A stretch of 36,113 nucleotides of DNA, from the IMG/VR virus record IMGVR_UViG_3300009504_000015, positions 1-36,113 of that record; one strand, written 5' to 3'. Within the stretch, counting starts at the first letter, position 1. Every line of letters starts with the position of its first letter. The notes below the pieces were generated by a model that ran no database searches, was not told where the DNA came from, and saw nothing but the letters and a program-made list of their open reading frames with translations. The stretch comes from a virus. Below, piece after piece: positions 32,727 through 36,113 of the stretch. The position numbers and the translations under genes were made by a program.

Positions 32727-34814
32727 ATGAATTCAGAATTTTACACTTCAATCGATCGATACGGCAATAACATACTTTACCGTGGTTATAACGCGGATGG
32801 AACACAACTTTTAAAGAGAGTCAAGTTTAAACCAAAGCTGTATATGCCAGACAAAGATTGCAAGCATGAGTACAAATCAATTTACGGTGAATCATTAAAG
32901 CCCATTTATTTTGACTCCATGTCTGATATGAAACAGTTCGTCGACATGTATAGTGATGTGGCAAGTTTTAAGTATTATGGATTTGACCGTCACCCCGTAT
33001 CTTTTATCCAACACAAGTTTCCAAACGAGATTAAGTATGACAAGCGAATCATCAACGTGATGAATTTCGACATTGAAACCGAAGTCGCCGGATCATTTCC
33101 AAATCCCAATGTTGCCGCAGAAGAAATTCGTGCCATTTCTGCCAGTTGTTCTCGTGACGGTAAGGTTCATGTTTTTGCATTTAAGCCTGGGTATAAACCC
33201 GCCCGCAACGTTGAGTTTCATTTATCTCCAGATGAACCACACATGCTTGAAGATTTTTTAAATTGGTATTGCAAACCATTCTATATGCCGGACGTCATTA
33301 CTGGTTGGAATATCGATACGTTTGATATTCCGTTCTTGGTGAATCGAATCTATCGTATGCTTGGTGAAGATTCGGTGAAAAGACTCAGTCCATGGAATAG
33401 TGTTTCAAAGCGCAAAATCACTGCGTTTGGGCGTGAGCAAGACACCTTTGAATTTATGGGTGTTCAGCAACTTGATTACATGAATGTGTTTAAGAAATTT
33501 GGTGGCCAAACTTACGGAAATCAAGAATCATATTCGCTGAATCACATTTCGCACATTGTTCTCGGAGAATCGAAGCTAGATTATTCTGACATCGGGTCGC
33601 TGAATGAATTATATGAACAAGACTTCCAAAGGTTTATTGATTATAACGTAAAGGACGTTGAACTTATTAATCGCATGGAAGCTAAACTTGGATATCTTGA
33701 TATTGTTTACACTCTTGCCTATATGGCGGGAGTCAATTATGTTGATACAATGAAAACGACTCCCGTGTGGGACGCCATCATATTCCGAAGGCTGGCCAGA
33801 ATCAATGTGATTCCGCCTTCGGGTGGAAACCATCTTAAGGCGTCATTCCCGGGTGGTTATGTGAAAGAACCTCAGGTGGGAATGCATAACTGGGTAATGA
33901 GTTTTGACTTTGCCTCACTTTATCCAAACCTGATTATTCAGCACAACATGTCTCCCGAAACACTCACTTCTCATAAAATCGATTTGGATCCAAACGACAT
34001 TATTGCAGGTCAAAGCCAAAACACGGTGCCCAATACCGCAATGGCTGCAAATGGTCATACATTCAGAACAGATAAAATTGGTGTGATCCCGGAGTTAATG
34101 CGCGAATTGTATTCTCAGCGTAAAATAGTCAAGACACAATTGATCGAAAAGAAAAAGGAGCTAGAGTCTACCTCTGGAGATACATCCAATCTCAAAACTC
34201 AAATTTCATTGCTTAACAACATGCAAATGGCAATTAAAATTTTGCTCAATTCGGGATATGGCGCTATATCCAATACACACTTTAGATATTTTGATCTGAG
34301 AATTGCAGAAGCGATTACACTTTCTGGTCAGTATTATATTCAATATGCGGAAAGCGTCATCAATAAAGAATTGGCTTCACTCTTAAATATCAAAAAAGAC
34401 TATGTGATTGCAATGGACACAGATTCTATTGTTGGGGAGAGTGTCATTGAAGTGGGGGGTAAGAAATTAACAATTGCTGAATATTACGATTCTTTGAATA
34501 CAAAATTCTTAAAGGCCGATTGTTTTAATGAGCAATTTGTGAAAGAAGGTGATTATGCTCTTACACCATCAATTAGTGCTGATGGCCATCTACAAAAAAA
34601 ATCTATAACATCAGTGATGAAACACAAAGTCAAAAAACAAATGTTTAGAATTTACACTAAACATGGATCAGTTGATTTAACAGACGATCATTCAATAATA
34701 GTTAAAAATTTAAAGACAGGTTTAATTGAAGAGAAAAAACCATCACAATTAAACATGAAAATACATCGATGTATAAATATTATAAATGCAAAAGATACTG
34801 ATAAACCGATATAA
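32727..34814 (+). CDS. 43: DNA polymerase gp43 N-terminal part fused to split-intein N half
   Basis: 695 aa: 566 aa of family B polymerase plus 129 aa of intein. Polymerase motifs: Exo I FDIETE (114-119), Exo II TGWNIDTFDIPF, Exo III YNVKDVEL, motif A DFASLYP (394-400), motif B K504-x3-NSGYG, and motif C reduced to MDTD (ending at 566). The intein then starts at S567 with IVGESVIEVGG (block A) and contains GSVDLTDDHSIIV (block B). The frame stops at 34814 without endonuclease or C-terminal intein blocks; these are encoded separately downstream. Active polymerase should need protein trans-splicing. Confidence 0.95.
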   Translation: MNSEFYTSIDRYGNNILYRGYNADGTQLLKRVKFKPKLYMPDKDCKHEYKSIYGESLKPIYFDSMSDMKQFVDMYSDVASFKYYGFDRHPVSFIQHKFPNEIKYDKRIINVMNFDIETEVAGSFPNPNVAAEEIRAISASCSRDGKVHVFAFKPGYKPARNVEFHLSPDEPHMLEDFLNWYCKPFYMPDVITGWNIDTFDIPFLVNRIYRMLGEDSVKRLSPWNSVSKRKITAFGREQDTFEFMGVQQLDYMNVFKKFGGQTYGNQESYSLNHISHIVLGESKLDYSDIGSLNELYEQDFQRFIDYNVKDVELINRMEAKLGYLDIVYTLAYMAGVNYVDTMKTTPVWDAIIFRRLARINVIPPSGGNHLKASFPGGYVKEPQVGMHNWVMSFDFASLYPNLIIQHNMSPETLTSHKIDLDPNDIIAGQSQNTVPNTAMAANGHTFRTDKIGVIPELMRELYSQRKIVKTQLIEKKKELESTSGDTSNLKTQISLLNNMQMAIKILLNSGYGAISNTHFRYFDLRIAEAITLSGQYYIQYAESVINKELASLLNIKKDYVIAMDTDSIVGESVIEVGGKKLTIAEYYDSLNTKFLKADCFNEQFVKEGDYALTPSISADGHLQKKSITSVMKHKVKKQMFRIYTKHGSVDLTDDHSIIVKNLKTGLIEEKKPSQLNMKIHRCINIINAKDTDKPI
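34425..34811 (+). other. Split intein, N-terminal half (IntN) at the DTD/S polymerase site
   Basis: 129 residues from Ser1. Block A SIVGESVIEVGGKK closely resembles inteins inserted at the same catalytic DTD/S site (pol-c) of archaeal family B polymerases. Block B is TDDH with the conserved Thr and His. The tail (KKPSQLNMKIHRCINII) ends in a stop codon. Confidence 0.93.
34772..34779 (+). promoter_or_regulatory. Late promoter TATAAATA inside IntN, for the homing endonuclease
   Basis: Exact octamer within the IntN coding sequence, 6 nt before the endonuclease ATG at 34786, matching the leaderless late spacing seen elsewhere. Confidence 0.68.
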
Positions 34815-35871
34815 TAAAATAAAAGAATATATTTCAAATATTCCAGCTCTAAGCGATATTCATGAAGATGAGTTAAATCTCGTGTGGTCATATCGTCAAT
34901 CACCAAATTTCAGACGAATGGTTGAAAGAAATGTCTCATGGAAAACATTGTGTTATAATATCCAGGCTTTAAAGAAAATCGGTGCAGCAAATACTCAAGA
35001 AAAATATCACTTAGTATATGGGAAAACCCAGGGACAAAAATTGTGGGATGCATATCGATTTAATAGCGCCGTGACTGAAAAGAATTTAATTGATAAATAT
35101 GGAACCATTCAAGGAAAAATTAGGTGGGAAAAATATCGAAAAAAACAAGCGTATAGTAATTCATTCGATTATAAGCATAAAAAATTAGGATGGACAGAAG
35201 AAGAGTTTTCAGAATATAATCTATCACGTGCGTGCACATTAGAAAATTTTATTCGGCGCCACGGATCAAAACTAGGCACTGAAAAATGGAAAGAATATTG
35301 TGATCGTCAATCGTTTACAAATACAAAAGAATATCTTGGTGATTCTTATGAATTAGTTAACCAACAAAAATCATTGTCACTTCCCAATTTTATTCGAAAA
35401 TATGGAGAAAAAGTCGGTCAAGAAAAATTTTATGAATATGTCAACAGAAGCCAAAACTTTTATAGTAAAAAATCTATAGAATTATTTGATGAGATTATTG
35501 AACAATATCCAATAAAAGGTTTGAAGACGTATTATGCTACTAACAACGGCGAATACGGCATATGGAGTGATAATTATCATTGCTTATATAAATATGATTT
35601 TGTCTGTCCGGAATTAAAATTTGCTATTGAATTTAACGGTGATGTTTTTCATGGTAATCCGATTAAATATAAACCAAATGAATATCTACACGGAAGAGGA
35701 TGCACTCATCTAAGAGCTAAGGATAAGTGGGAATTGGATAAAATAAAATGTAAAGAATTATTTACATTGCGCGGATATGATGTTATAATAGTCTGGGAAC
35801 ACGATTTTGATAACAATAAAAATGAAATTATAAAGAAAATCATAGAATATGCAAAACTACGAATTAAGTGA
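34786..35871 (+). CDS. Vsr-like (EDxHD) homing endonuclease between intein halves
   Basis: 361 aa, free-standing. The C-terminal domain FAIEFNGDVFHGNP (E262, D266, H269), then a D/K helix (KWELDKIKCKELF) and GYDVIIVWEHDF, matches the Vsr-like EDxHD nuclease family found with fractured genes and split inteins. The N-terminal ~225 residues contain four degenerate repeats of the form (F/L)I-x-(K/R)YG-x4-G-x4-(W/F)-x2-Y (about 72-93, 100-122, 153-176, 200-222), probably DNA-recognition modules. It overlaps IntN by 29 nt and the IntC gene by 23 nt, in different frames. Confidence 0.9.
   Translation: MQKILINRYNKIKEYISNIPALSDIHEDELNLVWSYRQSPNFRRMVERNVSWKTLCYNIQALKKIGAANTQEKYHLVYGKTQGQKLWDAYRFNSAVTEKNLIDKYGTIQGKIRWEKYRKKQAYSNSFDYKHKKLGWTEEEFSEYNLSRACTLENFIRRHGSKLGTEKWKEYCDRQSFTNTKEYLGDSYELVNQQKSLSLPNFIRKYGEKVGQEKFYEYVNRSQNFYSKKSIELFDEIIEQYPIKGLKTYYATNNGEYGIWSDNYHCLYKYDFVCPELKFAIEFNGDVFHGNPIKYKPNEYLHGRGCTHLRAKDKWELDKIKCKELFTLRGYDVIIVWEHDFDNNKNEIIKKIIEYAKLRIK
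35761..35789 (+). promoter_or_regulatory. Possible early-type promoter inside the endonuclease gene
   Basis: TTTACA (35761-35766), 17-nt spacer, TATAAT (35784-35789) within the endonuclease coding sequence. It would start RNA near 35796, 53 nt before the IntC start. The TATAAT also encodes part of a conserved motif (DVIIVW), so coincidence is possible. Confidence 0.45.
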
Positions 35872-35971
35872 ATTTACTGTTGAAAATTTGGGCATACAAG
35901 AGATTGATGTATATGATCTTGAAGTTGAGGACAACCATAATTTTTTCGCCAATAATATATGCGTGCACAAC
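35849..35971 (+). other. Split intein, C-terminal half (IntC)
   Basis: 41 residues. Block F is DVYDLEVEDNHNFFANN and block G is ICVHN, ending in the His-Asn pair required for Asn cyclisation; +1 is Ser (codon 35972-35974). The size and position are typical of natural split inteins. Confidence 0.95.
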
Positions 35972-36113
35972 TCCGCATATATTAATGTGTCGGATGTTGT
36001 ATCAAAATTCAATCCAAAAAACCCCGTTGAGTTTTTATCTCAGTTTGGCGAAAAGTTCATTCAACCAAAACTTGAAGCTGCATTTGCTGACCTTGGAAAC
36101 AGACACGGATCAC
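35849..36113 (+). CDS. 43: Split-intein C half fused to DNA polymerase gp43 C-terminal part (3' partial)
   Basis: Starts at the first ATG after an in-frame TAG (35843-35845). Residues 1-41 are the intein C half; residue 42 onward (SAYINVSDVVSKFNP..., FIQPKLEAAFADLG) is polymerase, beginning with the Ser that completes motif C (DTD/S). The C-extein continues past the window; it should carry the rest of the palm and the thumb. No strong ribosome-binding site is visible. Confidence 0.93.
   Translation, partial: MQNYELSEFTVENLGIQEIDVYDLEVEDNHNFFANNICVHNSAYINVSDVVSKFNPKNPVEFLSQFGEKFIQPKLEAAFADLGNRHGS

Noticed and set aside
35587-35594. TATAAATA inside the EDxHD nuclease gene, followed by TG
   Set aside because: No open reading frame starts at the expected distance; probably a coding coincidence in AT-rich DNA.
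1-36113. CRISPR arrays, insertion sequences, integrase or attachment sites
   Set aside because: The only tandem repeats are the coding minisatellite and protein-level linkers; no spacer-repeat pattern, transposase or integrase was seen.

Overview
The window is about 36 kb of an AT-rich genome from a T4-like myovirus, most likely a marine phage of the broad cyanophage/pelagiphage type. The signature is the T4 core set in near-T4 order: gp22, gp23, a tail-tube-fold protein, UvsY, UvsW, gp55, gp47, gp46, then later gp45, gp44, gp62, RegA and gp43. With it come genes typical of marine T4-likes: a B12-dependent class II ribonucleotide reductase, CobS- and CobT-like proteins, Hsp20, a cytidylyltransferase-like protein, a DUF6267-like ligase-fold protein and a DUF6433-like protein. 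The host cannot be named from the sequence. I see no tRNA gene, CRISPR array, insertion sequence or integrase.

Layout. 1-2995: head genes (partial scaffold gp22 with an acidic repeat tract, major capsid gp23, a terminator, a tail-tube-fold protein). 3001-9050: recombination, late sigma and SbcCD-like genes. 9051-17228: a late block of probable capsid-internal or structural proteins, several with N-termini or internal linkers resembling T4 capsid-targeting and gp21-protease sites. 17296-19665: class II RNR. 19677-22623: a block rich in small nucleases (HNH, GIY-YIG-like and a reverse-strand GIY-YIG homing endonuclease) and holding a roughly 480-nt structured non-coding RNA candidate. 21348-23989: RNase H split in two by the homing endonuclease, then macro-domain and DUF6433-like genes. 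24038-25730: small zinc-ribbon proteins and a PD-(D/E)XK exonuclease. 25754-29421: CobT-like VWA and CobS-like AAA+ genes, each behind the same 59-bp promoter/operator. 29477-32659: sliding clamp, clamp loader, RegA and Hsp20. 32727 to the end: DNA polymerase gp43 broken at its DTD/S catalytic motif by a split intein, with a separate Vsr-like (EDxHD) homing endonuclease gene between the intein halves.

Two promoter grammars recur. Early type: TTTACA, 17-18 nt, TATAAT, then exactly 6 nt to the ATG (8 of 9 cases), so +1 should coincide with the A of the start codon and the mRNAs should be leaderless. Late type: TATAAATA, then 5-6 nt to the ATG, also predicting leaderless mRNAs. Genes inside operons instead use ATGA/TGATG/TAATG overlaps or short ribosome-binding sites.

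Most notable: the fractured split-intein DNA polymerase with its own nested promoters; the RNase H gene split by an antisense homing endonuclease; systematic leaderless architecture; the reverse-strand structured RNA with a late promoter and a terminator; a terminator whose loop carries the -35 of the polymerase promoter; and a set of enzyme-like proteins that look packaged in the capsid.
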